Positions 44,265 to 56,084 of a stretch of 64,000 bases of DNA are shown in pieces (position 1 is the stretch's first letter; each line of letters opens with the position of its first letter). The position numbers were made by a program, and so were the translations under genes. The notes below the pieces were generated by a model. That model did no database searches. It saw nothing but the letters and a program-made list of their open reading frames with translations, and had not been told where the DNA came from. Origin of the DNA: Tillandsia leiboldiana (lineage: Eukaryota; Streptophyta; Magnoliopsida; Poales; Bromeliaceae); the NCBI GenBank assembly GCA_029204045.2, contig JAQNDB010000547.1:1-64000 (forward strand), read 5' to 3'.

Positions 44265-45588
44265 GTGTATTTTAGAGCATCGTGTGTCGAGTTTCTAGTG
44301 TCACGAGAGTTCTTCTTCCTTGTTGGGATTGATGGGTTTATTCTAGATCATGGGTTGTGTTTCTGATTTAGTGGTGGAGGGGTTCTCCCACTTAGCTTTG
44401 AGAATTTTTGGGATTCTGGCAGATCGAGTCGCGGAGGTTTCCCGACTCAGCCATGGGTCGTGCATTATCAGATTGAGTCGTTGAGGGATTCTCCGACCTA
44501 GCTCTGAGAGGGTTTGGGCTATTCCTGAGTGAGTCGAGGTCTTTTTCCGACTGAGTTGTGCTATTGAGCTTGAGATCCGATCTGTTTGATCGTGGATTTA
44601 GCCTGCATGTGCCGCTTATGAGACAGTGAGATAGATGTGATACTTGAGTTCGGTGGGGTCGCTCCCCTCGAGCTACGCCCCGGGTGCGATGATGATACCG
44701 AGCCTGACGAGGCTACGATGTGTTATGCGCCTAGTTGATTTACTAGTGGTCGCTTGATACCCCTGGCCGAGTTACCATGGGGTCACTTGCGTGAGATTGA
44801 GATAGTCCATGTGGGACGCCCTACGTAAGTCCCGTCCCAGTGTGGAGGTGGTGGCAGTAGGTTCGGCGCAGGCTGACTGGACCCTATGAGGCAGTCATTG
44901 AGATTGGGTGATATTGAGAGAGTGATTGCATAGCATGTTCATAGATGAGATTCCTTGAGCATGGTACTTGAGGCATATTATTAGTAGTGAGGGTGTATGC
45001 ATAGCAGGATCAGAGTAGAGTTTTCTTGAGCATGATGTTGGTTCATACTAGCTGTAGTTCCTTTCCGCTTTCCTTTTATCTATTTGCATACCTATCTGTT
45101 GTGCCTCCAGTAGACTTAGTGGGCATACCGTGGATATTGGTGACGGTACCCACTGGGATCTACCTTCTGCAGTAGATCTCACACCCGCTTGGTGACAGGT
45201 TTTCTGAGGCTGCTGTTCCGGCTTAGCTCGCGCGGAGACAGCTGATCGAGGTGAGGACGTGGCCGGGTAGTTCCTTCCAGCATTTTGAGTCAGAGGTAGA
45301 TGTACCCTGTTAGCTTTATGATTCTATTTTTGTACTGGACAGTCTGAGAGATTGGTGAGGCTTGATTTATTATTTATTGAGAGACCTGTATGAGGGTTTG
45401 TACTTTAGTGGATTTCTATTGCAGATGTCGTATTATTCTCTAGCATTTGGTTTTTAGTTCTATTTCAGCTCTGATACATTTAGCTTTAGTCTGACTTGCA
45501 GGGTAGACGCTCGTCTGTACGGCAGGTTCCGTACAGATGGGGATCTGTTGGAGAACCGGGGTCGCAGTTCGACCCGTGGGGCGTGACA
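44265..45588 (+). repeat. Solo LTR B 3' part, duplicate of 28757-30104
   Basis: Same sequence with small deletions, including damaged U5 hairpin stems. Ends GGGGCGTGACA and is followed by ATCGG (45589-45593). Confidence 0.85.
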
Positions 45589-45768
45589 ATCGGTCCCATG
45601 GTTTTTACTCGGTTTGGAGTTTTCCACGTAAAAATCTCTGCGTGTTATTTATTTTCCGCATTGGGTTTTTATATCGCAAAGATTTTTGAGTGTTTATGGT
45701 TTACACCTATTCACCCCCCTCTAGGTGTTTTTTCCCCTATTTAGATCCTATTATTCAATAACCCAACA
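45589..45768 (+). repeat. Sirevirus 5' LTR end, duplicate of 30105-30288
   Basis: Ends ACCCAACA, then AG and the PBS TGGTATCAGAG (45771-45781). The copy misses a few bases relative to the left one. Confidence 0.85.
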
Positions 45769-45800
45769 AGTGGTATCAGAGAGGAATAGGGTTGTAAACA

Positions 45801-47088
45801 ATGGTTGAAGGTGGAAACATCAACAGACCCCCGTTCTTCGATGGAACAAATTATGCGTACTGGAAAGTACGGATGAAAGCCTTTTTAATTTCCATCGACG
45901 ACGGGTGTGGAAATCAAATTGAATTAGGATGGTCTAATCCAACTGAAATTATTGGTGATGTTCGCACCATTCAAACCTAGGTCGAAATGGACCAAGGAAG
46001 AGATTGATATATCTTCTTACAATGGCAAGGGAATAAATGCTTTATTTAATGCCTTATCACAAACAGAGTTCTCTCGCGTCTCGGCATGTGAGACTGCGAA
46101 AGAAATCTGGGATGTTCTTCAAGTTACGCATGAGGGAACTAACCTTGTGAAGATTCAGAAACTGCAAATGCTTACGAGCAAGTTTGACTCTATTTCATGA
46201 CAGAAAATGAAATCGTTCACAGACTATTACACACTATTGCAAGACATCGTAAACTCATGTGCTAACTTGGGAGAGAAGATTCCAGAATTTAAAATTGTAA
46301 GAAAGATCTTAAGAACTCTTCCTGAAAGATTTCGTTCCAAGGTTACAGCCATTGAAACTATTAACACCCGGACGAAATCCGTGTAGAAGAATTAGTTGGT
46401 TCTTTACAAACTTATGAAATGACATTTTCCTACTAACTATTCTTCGGAAAGGCATCATCTTCTAAGTCTTCAGGTTATGCTTTGAAAACAACAAAAGAAG
46501 AAGACGCGGATTCATCCTCCTCAGGCGATGACGAGAACCTATCTATGGAGGGACTTTGAGAAGCAGCTTCGCTCTCTTGACAAGGAAGTTTCGCGAAATT
46601 TTCGAAGGGGTAATTCAAGCAAAACTCCATCCTTCGGAAAGTGGAAGAAAGGCAAGGGTTCTTCAAGTTACAAGTCAAGAAAGCAAGAAGGCTTTTCTAA
46701 GGATAAGAAAAGCACAGAAGGACAAGTCCAATGCTTCAAATGCCGAGGGTACGGCCATATCTCAACGAAATGTACCAAATAAGAATCCGTCCAAGAAGAA
46801 GGCGATGCAAGCCGTCACTTGGGATGACACCTCAATCGTCAAATGAGTCATCTCGTCAAGTGATGAAGAAGACACGCAACTGCGTTCCACGCGTCCACAT
46901 CTTCACCCTTCATGTGCTTAATGGCAAGTACATCCGACTCGTTGTCCAACTCCACTGTTGAAAAGAATGCAACGGAAAATGAATCGGATGATTCGGAAGG
47001 TGAAGATTTTGCTCTAGCCTACCATAGACTTTTGAGGGATTCAAAGAAACTGGCTAAGCAAAACAAGGGGTTGAGAGGGAGATTGTAG
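45801..47088 (+). pseudogene. Sirevirus gag, right copy, broken by indels
   Basis: Same start and product as 30322-31605. One-base changes near 45900, 45970, 46195, 46363, 46425, 46445, 46550, 46565, 46595, 46773, 46835 and 46875 break the frame. Most are in short homopolymers and none is in the left copy. The shared TAG is at 47086-47088. Confidence 0.85.
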
Positions 47089-49357
47089 GATCTCGAAGAA
47101 GAACTAAAAAGGGTAACTTCTCTCTCAACCGATCTTGAAGTGGAAAGGGATAATCTGATAAAAGCAAATGTTTCCCTCAAGAGTCCAATGAGCAATTCGA
47201 GAAGAATTATAGATATGGTTAACAAAGCGAATTACTTCTTGAAGCTCAACGGCGAGGCTCGACAGGAAAAATTGGAAATGACAGAGACCATTATCCAACT
47301 CAAGGATGACTTACAGCGATTTTCATCAGGAAGGAGTAAAGTTGGACAAGCTTCTTGGTCTTGGTCAATCAAACAGTTCGGCCTCGGATACAATCGAACT
47401 AAAGACGATTTTAGTTCGGTTGGGACAGTTTTGTGCCACAATCGGTATCTCCTCCTCCGACACCGGAATTCCCGACAAGCAACGACAACAGCCTACTTCA
47501 CTCTCCTCGGGATCGTCAAGCACTAAGGTATGTTTTCGTTGTAATTTTGCAGGGCACATAAGGAGAAATTGCAAGATGGGAACCAAACGCTCAACTCAAG
47601 CACTTCTTGCAACGACTACCAAAAGGGTAATTCCTTGGAAAGCAAATGCAAATTATTCGAAAGGAAAAAGCCTCGGTAGTTCATCAAACAAGACGACGAC
47701 GCCAAGGAAAAGCGATGGATCTAACAAGACGCTTTCACCAAAGGTATCAACCTCACAATCACTTCCGACGTACACCAAAACTCGAAAGGTTTGGGTACGC
47801 AAAGGTGAAATCTTCCCTTGTCTTGTAACAAATATTTCCTTGCATGCATATGATAATTCGTCTTGGTATCTGGATAGCGGCTGTTCCCGTCACATGACCG
47901 GTGACAAAAACTGTTTTCAAAATTTTGAGAAAATCTCCGAAGGACTTGTAGTTTTCGGAGACGGTCAGTCTTCCAAAATTGTTGGAAAAGGAACAGTAGC
48001 TATTCCAGATGGCCCGATTCTGAATAATGTATTATTTGTTGATGGGCTTAAGACTAACCTCATTAGTATCAGTCAACTTTGCGACAATGGTTTTTCTGTT
48101 AATTTTTCATCTGTTGAATGCATTGTAACTGATAAGGATCATGTTTTCTTTTTAAAAGGGGTTAGATCTGAAAACAATTGTTATGTTGTTCCAAATAAAA
48201 TTTCTGAAAATTGTAACTTAGCCTCTTTGAATAATGAAACACTTTGGCATGAAAGGCTAGGACACATAAATTTTAAGGAACTTGCTAGAATTTTGAACAA
48301 AGATGTGGTCAAGGGGGTTCCTAAACTTTCACTTGAACAAAATATTGTGTGTGGTGGTTGTCTTAAGGGAAAACAATCAAGGGCTGCACACAAAAACCTG
48401 AACCACGTCGGTACCAAACGGCCCTTGGAATTATTGCATATGGATCTTATGGGGCCAACACGTCAACCATCCTTGGGAGGTAAATGGTATATTTCTTATT
48501 GGTTGATGGTTTCTCTCGGTATTCATGGGTAGCATTTTTAAAAGAGAAAGCTGATACTTTTGATTCTTTTCACGAGATTTGCCTTCGTATTATGATTGAA
48601 AAGAATGAAAAGATCATTCGTGTTAGAAGTGATAGAGGTGGAGAATTCATAAATTCTAAATTCATTGATTTTTGCACTTCCAACGGCATTAAGCATGAAT
48701 TCTCAGCACCCTATACACCTCAACAGAATGGTGTTGTCGAGCGCAAAAAACAGGGTTGTTCAAGAGATGGCACGTGTTATGCTTCACAGCCGGAATTTAC
48801 CGCTACATTTTTGGGCTGAAGCTGTGAACACTGCAATCTATGTTATTAATCGAGTTTATTTGCGCCCGGGAACGTTAAATACACCATATGAACTATGGTG
48901 TGGTAGAAAACCCAACATCAAATATTTTCGCATCTTCGGGAGTCGGTGTTACATTTTACGTGACCGTGAAAATCTTGGAAAGTTTGACTCTCGAAGTGAC
49001 GAAGGGATTTTCTTGGGGTATTCTACAAATAGTAGAGCATATCGGGTATTTAACTTGGAATCTAAGACGATCGTAGAATCTATAAATGTTAAAGTAGATG
49101 AAGCTTTCCACTTTGCATCTGATAAATCTACCCCTGATATCTCTCTTGATGATGATACTCCTGTAAGTGCATCTTCTCATGATAATACTTCCAATATTAA
49201 TGATGCATCTAATGGTTCTTCAAGTTTATCTGATGTGCAGGAATCATCTCATGTACCTCCGAGTACTCCATTACAACAAACGTTACGCATCTCCAAGGAT
49301 CATCCTGAATCAAACATCATTGGAGACCCACAAGAAGGAGTCAAAACTCGGAGATAG
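47089..49357 (+). pseudogene. Sirevirus Gag C-terminus, protease and integrase, right copy
   Basis: Frame 47306-48532 is open from before the second CCHC knuckle through protease LDSG into the integrase core. A T missing near 48491 and an A added near 48748 break the integrase here, whereas the left copy is open across both points. The coiled-coil part (47140-47340) has further private indels. The shared TAG is at 49355-49357. Confidence 0.85.
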
Positions 49358-50923
49358 TTGGTTTGTGGATTCGCCTGTTACGTTTCCATGATCGAAGCAA
49401 AGAATGTCGATGAAGCTCTTCAGGATGACTACTGGATTGAAGCAATGCAGGAAGAGCTCCATCAGTTTGAACGCAACAAAGTCTGGGAATTAACGACGCC
49501 TCCGAAGCAACACAATGTGATCGGTACTAAATGGATTTTCAAGAACAAGAAAAATGAGGATGGTACCATCATCAGGAACAAAGCACGTTTAGTTGCTCAA
49601 GGCTACTCTCAAATAGAAGGTATAGACTTTAATGAAACGTTCGCCCCTGTAGCTAGACTCGAGTCCATTCGTATCTTATTCGCTATTGCTTGTCACTTTA
49701 AAATAAAACTCTTTCAAATGGACGTTAAGAGCGCGTTTTTAAATGGGTTTTTAAATGAGGAAGTTTATGTGGCTCAACCGAAAGGTTTTGTAGACTGTAA
49801 ACTACCTAACTATGTTTTTCATTTGAAAAAGGCTCTTTACGGTTTAAAACAAGCACCGCGAGCATGGTACGAAAGGTTGACAAAGCACCTTTTGGAGAAG
49901 GGCTATACTCGAGGGGGAGCAGATCGGACTCTCTTTGTGAAGCATTATCAAAATAACTTCATTGTTGCACAAATCTATGTCGATGACATTGTGTTTGGAG
50001 CAACATAGGATAATGATGCTTCTAAATTCGCAGAAACTATGGAAAGCGAATTTGAGATGTCTATGATGGGCGAACTGACATACTTTCTTGGATTGCAAGT
50101 GAAACAAAATGGTGAAGGCATCCATCTGTGTCAATCCAAGTACGCAAAGGAGTTGGTATAGAAATTCGGATTAGAAGATTCTAAAGATTTTCCTACTCCT
50201 ATGGGAACTAGCAATAAGGGATTAGGAAGTGAATCTCTTAGTGATAATGTAGACGAGAAACTCTATCGCAGCATGATTGGAAGTCTACTTTACCTCACAG
50301 CTAGTCGCCCGGATATATCCTTTAGTGTTGGGATTTGCGCGAGATATCAATCAGCACCAAAGGAGGTTCACCTGAAAGCGGTGAAACGGAGCATCTGGTA
50401 CGTCAAAGGAAATGTAAACTTCGGAATTTGGTATCCTATGGGAACAAGTTTAGATATTATTGGATACTCAGATGCCGATTGGGCAGGATCTGTGGATGAT
50501 CGGAAAAGTACGAGTGGTGCATGTTTTAATCTTGGCCACTGTCTTGTTGCATGGCATAGTAAAAAGCAAAACTGCATTGCACTCTCGACTGCCGAAGCGG
50601 AATACATCTCAGCGGGTAGTTGTTCAACTCAACTTATTTGGATGAAAAGCGTGTTGAGCGACTTCCGGATTTCAGCAACTTCGGTAACTGTTTTATGTGA
50701 CAACACAAGTGCTATAAACATTTCAAAAAACCCTGTGTTGCACTCTAGAACAAAACACATTGAACTTAGATATCATTTTCTTAGAGAGCTAGTTGAATCA
50801 AATATTCTTCAAATTTCCTACATTTCAACTGAAGATCAATTAGCTGACATTTTAACAAAACCTTTGGATCAAAAACGTTTTATTCATTTGCGTAAAGCAA
50901 TTGGAATGCTTTCCTTGAAATAA
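49358..50923 (+). pseudogene. Sirevirus RT and RNase H, right copy (clean except two TAG)
   Basis: The best version of this region. The RT frame is continuous through QMDVKSAFLNG, LKQAPRAWYERL and the catalytic YVDD (49976-49987). TAG follows at 50006-50008 and again at 50159-50161, both shared with the left copy. From 50162 to the TAA at 50921-50923 it is open, with RNase H motifs DADWAGSVDDRKSTSG, TAEAEYISAG and DNTSAI. RT makes the DNA copy and RNase H removes template RNA. No frameshift is needed in this segment. Confidence 0.9.
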
Positions 50924-51859
50924 ACCCTTTTTGAAACTCTTGTTTATGTTAGGTTTTGTTTTTGTGTTTTTGTTCATTATCTATGCGTAGACATAGAATA
51001 TTAAGTGAGCATTAGTTTTATTGACTTTAACTGCATCCTTTTATATATTTAGAAATCTATTATGCTTTAGATATCATAATATTTCATTTGATGCAATGAT
51101 CATTTATGTCAATTAACTCATCTTTGTTTTGATCAAAGTCAATTTCTCTCTCGATGATCTCTTGGTATAGTTTTTATCTTATTTGACTGTTTAGTCGAGT
51201 ATGAAATCGAGATCAACATTTGGCTAAATACTTTATATCTTAGATAATTGATAGCCAATTGAGGGGGAGTCAAAGAAAAAGTATTATGCTCAAAAGATGT
51301 GGAAAGAGTTACATCCCAATGAGGAGTGTGAAAACTACCACCACATGGAGGAAAGAGCTACCACCTCGGTCGTCCGAGTACTGTGTGCAGCTACCACATG
51401 TATACCAAGCAAGGTTATTCAAGTTTGATTAATTAAAATGCATGTTGAAATACTTGACTCTGCCAAAATTTCAAGGTTGGTATAAGGTGGGATTTTTAAT
51501 GAAAGATGCTCAAAGAGCCACTCTCTTCAATAAATTGACTAGATATATTATCTAATTTATCTGGGATGTTAGACATCTATTGATCTTTGTATTTCATTTT
51601 CTTTACCGAATTGATGATTTGATAAAGGCATTACTCATAAGATCAAGTTAGATGTAATTGAAGTTGTTCAACTTTAAGAGATTTAATTTTTATAAATTTT
51701 CGTTTCATTTGTTGGATGTTATTGATAGATTTGGTATAATCTATTTCTTGTTGTATGAAACGATGATTTTCGTTTAAAGTTGATACACAAAGGTGCTTAC
51801 AATCTTTTTCTGGTTTTTCTAGAATTTCTCTGAAATTTTCTAAAGAAAAAGTTGGAGCC
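50924..51859 (+). other. Non-coding spacer after pol, right copy
   Basis: AT-rich, with the PPT-like TTGAGGGGGAGTC near 51259 and ACCACC-rich short repeats (51336-51400). No gene seen. Confidence 0.6.
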
Positions 51860-52030
51860 GATCCGGATTGGACCTGCCGATCCGGATCCCGAACGCAGAT
51901 ATTCTTCTGCGGGCAGACGATCCGGATTGGACCTGCCGATCCGGATCCCGAACGCAGTTTTCCACTGCGGGTAGCCGATCCGGATCGTAATCACGAACTG
52001 ATCCGGATCGCGGCTAGGGTTTTATATAGA
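51860..52030 (+). promoter_or_regulatory. Putative internal promoter of ORF3
   Basis: Six GATCCGGAT-type palindromes between 51860 and 52009, followed 12 bp later by TTTATATAG (52021-52029). The LTR has the same order: palindrome cluster, then a TATA box about 70 bp downstream. The predicted start near 52050 would give a ~95-nt pyrimidine-rich first exon. This is inference from motif layout; no expression evidence is available. Confidence 0.55.
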
Positions 52031-52144
52031 ACAAAAGGATTTTGATTTCTTTTACTCCAATCTTTTGTTCCAAAGTTTCTAGAGCTTCTCTCTCTAGATT
52101 TCATCCATCTTGGAAGCTTTCAAACTCAAGTTCTTCAATTCCAA

Positions 52145-52527
52145 GTAAGTTTTATTGATCAAAATCTCGGTTTTTCACAGTTTTTCTTATTCCTCCTCAA
52201 AACGTGATGAATTTCTTGTATCAATTTCATTTGTGGATGGTTTTTGATCAAATTTCTTTTGAAATAAGAACTCTGGGTAGATTAGTTTTGATTATATGCT
52301 AGGTATTCTCAAGATAAACGGATTTTTGGTCTTCGATTTCAAAAATTTCGATTTTAGGGCATATAATGGGAATTTTCCAAAATCATGCAATTGATCTATT
52401 TTTAAATTTTCTTTTGCAAAACTAATTTGATTCCTAGTCTCTCTACACGATAATGATTGTTTGGGTACAATTTCTCTAATTTTTGAAAACTTACAAAATT
52501 TTCGTGTTCTTGAGTTGCTCTTCACAG
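52145..52527 (+). other. Putative 383-bp intron in the ORF3 leader
   Basis: Donor CCAA/GTAAGTTTT (GT at 52145) fits the plant consensus at +1 to +6. Acceptor GAGTTGCTCTTCACAG/GA ends at 52527. The body is strongly AT-rich, as plant introns are, and has stops in all frames. Splicing would place the ATG at 52558 thirty nucleotides into exon 2. Confidence 0.5.
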
Positions 52528-52557
52528 GATTTCAATCCTCTCAAAGCACGCACAGCT

Positions 52558-53610
52558 ATGGAATTCTCATGGATCTTCTTGCTGTTAGTCACAATGGTGC
52601 ATACTCGAGCAGCCAATAAACTGAAAAGAGCCAAGAAACTTCAACAAAAAGGTGAATTTGATCTGATTAGTGACTCGGAAACTGAAACAAATAATGATGA
52701 AGTAGACTGGGACGTGTTAATGAATGATGATGAATCAATGCCCGTTAAACCTGAACAAAAGGCTTCCAATGGATCAAAACGAAAGGCACCCATTGACACA
52801 GGAAAAGCACCTATGTCGTCACCGACCGTCTCGGTAAAAAGGAAACGACTTGCTCGACGCTTTGGACAAGCACGAGAGGCTAATGCTAGCAAGCCAATGG
52901 TTCCTGACTCCCCGCCTCGGGTGGAAGGAGTGTTCGTCAGCATTGATCGCCTTCGAGCTTTTGAACATCGTGAATGTATCGGTGAACGACATGTCAACAT
53001 TGAAGCTCTCCGAAATCACTCACCAGAGTTTGGAACTTTAATTGAGCAAGCTAATCTCATCCAAGTCTGCCGATTCCCTGAATTACTTGGGTATTGCTTG
53101 TATCGTGTAAGAACCTTCTACACGAATGCAAGACATCTTCAAGAAGATGAACGTGGCTCAATGCATTTCTATACAAATATCCAAGGGATGAAACTTAAAA
53201 TCACTCCTCAATTAATCGGCGAAGTCCTTGGAATGGAATCCAACACGTCGGGGATCAACTATTTGACGGGAAGAAGTTTGACGAATGCCTTGTGGCAAAC
53301 CGTGATAGGAAAATTTTGTTTGGAAGGAACTGAATCAGCTGATGGGAAAAGTGTAAAATCCAAACATCTTCGACTGGAGTACCGATTTCTTAATTTCATC
53401 ACATGTTACAACATTCTTCCTAACATGCAGACCAAGTTAGTGAGATGGGATAGAATGCTGTTCTTATATCTCATAGGTCATCCCTCTGAGGCTGTAGGAT
53501 TGAACATGAACATCCCCTACATAATTTGGAATAGAATGTCAAGATATGTTGTGCATCCTTATCCTTCTGAGCGACTTCCATTTCCATTAATCATCATGAG
53601 GATCTTGTAA
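52558..53610 (+). CDS. Sirevirus ORF3 (third ORF, unknown or envelope-like), 350 aa
   Basis: An extra ORF between pol and the 3' LTR, as in envelope-like Sireviruses, but unrelated to any enzyme I know. I start it at 52558, the first ATG after the predicted splice acceptor. The first 18 residues (MEFSWIFLLLVTMVHTRA) are hydrophobic and could be a short signal sequence; a second Met at residue 13 begins MVHTRAANK, a common start of soluble plant-element proteins. Next come a Lys-rich patch, an acidic stretch (SDSETETNNDEVDWD) and a basic segment (KRKRLARRFG). A globular part follows, with RFPELLGYCLYRVRTFYTNA and ITPQLIGEVLGM, which by eye resembles the domain found in many plant retroelement extra ORFs. 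A TAA closes it, but that site differs in the left copy. Confidence 0.7.
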   Translation: MEFSWIFLLLVTMVHTRAANKLKRAKKLQQKGEFDLISDSETETNNDEVDWDVLMNDDESMPVKPEQKASNGSKRKAPIDTGKAPMSSPTVSVKRKRLARRFGQAREANASKPMVPDSPPRVEGVFVSIDRLRAFEHRECIGERHVNIEALRNHSPEFGTLIEQANLIQVCRFPELLGYCLYRVRTFYTNARHLQEDERGSMHFYTNIQGMKLKITPQLIGEVLGMESNTSGINYLTGRSLTNALWQTVIGKFCLEGTESADGKSVKSKHLRLEYRFLNFITCYNILPNMQTKLVRWDRMLFLYLIGHPSEAVGLNMNIPYIIWNRMSRYVVHPYPSERLPFPLIIMRIL

Positions 53611-54009
53611 AAGTTTGAAATTGATATAAGCTCGACATCATATCAACACTGTTGGGGGATGATAGATGAGTCAACGATTGTGAAGTCACTTCACAAATTA
53701 CCACATGTTACTCCGACACCCTCCACTGGAAAGAAACCTTATGTCGGCACCTCTGCCTCACCGTCTCAACAAGCACCCGGCGCGGATGATCAAGCATCGG
53801 TAACTTCGATTTTCAAGCAACAACAGCGCCTATCTTTCCAACAAGAGCAAATCACCAAAGAGCAGAGGCGAATCTCCGAAGAACTCGAGATAATCACAGC
53901 ATCCCAAATCACATTAACTAAGACGGTCTCGTCAATAAAGAAGTTAATGCAGAAAACGTTCTCGAAAATGGGATACACCGCCTCGGATGACTCAGATTCA
54001 GATGCTTGA
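53611..54009 (+). CDS. ORF3 C-terminal part with coiled coil (in frame after TAA)
   Basis: Same frame as 52558-53610, 132 codons to the next stop. A Ser/Thr/Pro-rich linker is followed by a strong coiled coil (LSFQQEQITKEQRRISEELE, continuing to KKLMQKTF) and an acidic tail ending DDSDSDA. Frame continuity suggests it is the C-terminus of ORF3, separated by one TAA (53608-53610). The left copy reads differently at that point, so the stop may be a consensus error. A separate translated product is less likely. Confidence 0.6.
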   Translation, partial: KFEIDISSTSYQHCWGMIDESTIVKSLHKLPHVTPTPSTGKKPYVGTSASPSQQAPGADDQASVTSIFKQQQRLSFQQEQITKEQRRISEELEIITASQITLTKTVSSIKKLMQKTFSKMGYTASDDSDSDA

Positions 54010-54742
54010 ATCGTTTGTCTAATAATTCTCTTGTGCAGGAACTTTTTTTTTAACTTTTTGTGTGCAGGTTTTTAAGTTTTAGTTTTAAGTTTTAGTTCTC
54101 AAACTTTTGGTACTTGAACTGTTAACTATTCTCTCCATTTTGGTATTTTTTTGGCTAACTTTTGTGACAAAAAGGGGGAGAGAGAAGTATGATACAATGA
54201 TACTATGATACAATGGTTACTGAGAAAACTTGAAACTATAGAGGTAAGTATAACCTCAACTTGAAAGGTAAGTAGAACTTCAACTTGCGGTTTTCATTTG
54301 TGTTTGAATGCATGCCTCGACTAACTATTCGACTAACTATTTGGGCATGTAATATAACTAACAAGTTGATGTTCACTAACATGACATTTGGATGTTGATT
54401 GCATAGAAGAAGATATGTTGGTGTTTTAACTATGATCAGTTTACATATCTGAATGTATAAATGTCATGGTAAGTATAAATGAGTATAAACTTCATCTCTG
54501 TACGTGGTTTTTGAATGATATAAAATTCTTGAGGTATCTAACGATTTCTATTGTCAAGAATGATTTCTTTTGCAGAGAGTACAGATGTCTAAGTCTAGAG
54601 TCTGTTTTAGGAGTTTAACTCATGTATTTTATTTTGGATCTCCATTGTAAATTTTTGTTGTATGGTGATAACAACAAAAATATCTTTTTGAATTTTCTTG
54701 AGTGGATCTATGTTTTGTCACGAAACCGCCAAAGGGGGAGAT
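54010..54742 (+). other. Spacer before 3' LTR, right copy
   Basis: AT-rich non-coding sequence with AAAAAGGGGGAGAGAGAAG (near 54170) and the terminal PPT AAAGGGGGAGAT (54731-54742), which abuts the LTR. Confidence 0.7.
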
Positions 54743-56084
54743 TGTTACGGAATTTGAGTTGGCGTATTTCGTGAATTCGGTTAAGTCTTGAAGATTGAAG
54801 GTAAAGGAAGTTGGATCATATAACTCAATCTCAAGAAAGAAGAATTCAAAAGGATCAGGTATGTTTAACTTAATATCTTGGGTGATCCGAATACTTCTTA
54901 TAGCATAGAAACACTTGGATGGATTTGTTATTGCATAAATATCAAAAACTGGACATGGGACATGTTCAGGATCCGGATCAGATTGTTCAATCCGGATCCC
55001 GAAGGTGGTTCGTTCATACACCAGTTCAATCCGGATCGTAGCTTCCCTTGATCCGGATCCCGAACACTGAGTTTACCATTTTATTTGAACGATCCGGATC
55101 AGGCTACTGCAATCTGGATCCCGAACGTTGATGTTTGGTGAACTGTATGAACGATCCGGATCAAGCACTTCGATCCGGATCCCGAACCTTCGTTTTTCTG
55201 GAATCTGTTTTTCTCGCTACTGCAATCCGGATCGCCGATCTCCGATGCGGATCGTCGTCATGTAAAAACTCCAGAAAAGGTTAGTTTTGGATCCTTATCT
55301 TCTTCCAAGGGTTTCTAACCTATAAATAGACCCTATGATTCTTTTTCTAGGATTAATCCAAATAGCCGTCATAATAAAATACAATCTTTTATACGGCCTA
55401 AGATCCACATATAGAGAAGAAAGGAAATACTAGATTTAATCTTATGTTTCTTCATCTATATTGATTGATTTGATTCTAGGTTTTGATACTCATATTCTGA
55501 GTAGAATCAAATCAATGAATACTTAGATGGTATTTCCGATCTATTTCTAATCTAAGTATTCGGCGGATCATCACCACCCAAAAACAACGATTTACCCCAA
55601 AATCGGCGCGTGGACTCGCGTGGCCTTGTGGATTCAAGGTGCAACCGCTCTCGTGGATTCGGAGCGAGGTACGTTCGTGGATTCGAAGCGTGCTATTGGG
55701 TGAAGACCGTGGATTCGGTCGGACGTCGTGGACTCGACGTTGGACGCCGTGGATTCGGCGTTGGACGCACATCGTGGATTCGAGAAGCGTCGTGGAGCGA
55801 GCGGAGAAGATCAACTAGGAGCGTATGGAAAAGGTTGAGTCGTCTGTGAGTACGGTATATCACCTTGTACGTGTTTAATTCTAGTGGATTTTACCGTGTT
55901 ATCGGTCCCGTGGTTTTTTACTCCGGTTTGGAGTTTTCCACATAAAAATCTCTGCGTGTTATTTATTTTTCCGCATTGGGTTTTTATATCGCAAAGATTT
56001 TTGAGTGTTTATGGTTTACACCTATTCACCCCCCTCTAGGTGTTTTTTCCCCTATTTAGATCCTATTATTCACATAACCCAACA
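54743..56084 (+). repeat. Sirevirus 3' LTR (right copy)
   Basis: 1342 bp, the same length as the left copy, TGTTACGGAATT to CATAACCCAACA. It differs by only a few bases (for example a decayed palindrome near 55242). Palindrome cluster 54970-55252, TATA box TATAAATAG from 55321. Confidence 0.9.

Noticed and set aside
52483..52557. Starting ORF3 at the upstream in-frame ATG (52483)
   Set aside because: It lies inside the predicted intron, and the extra residues cross the splice acceptor; the ATG at 52558 fits the leader structure better.
45801..54009. A second Sirevirus in tandem
   Set aside because: Same locus as 30322-38521 seen again across the gap; all flanking junctions are identical.
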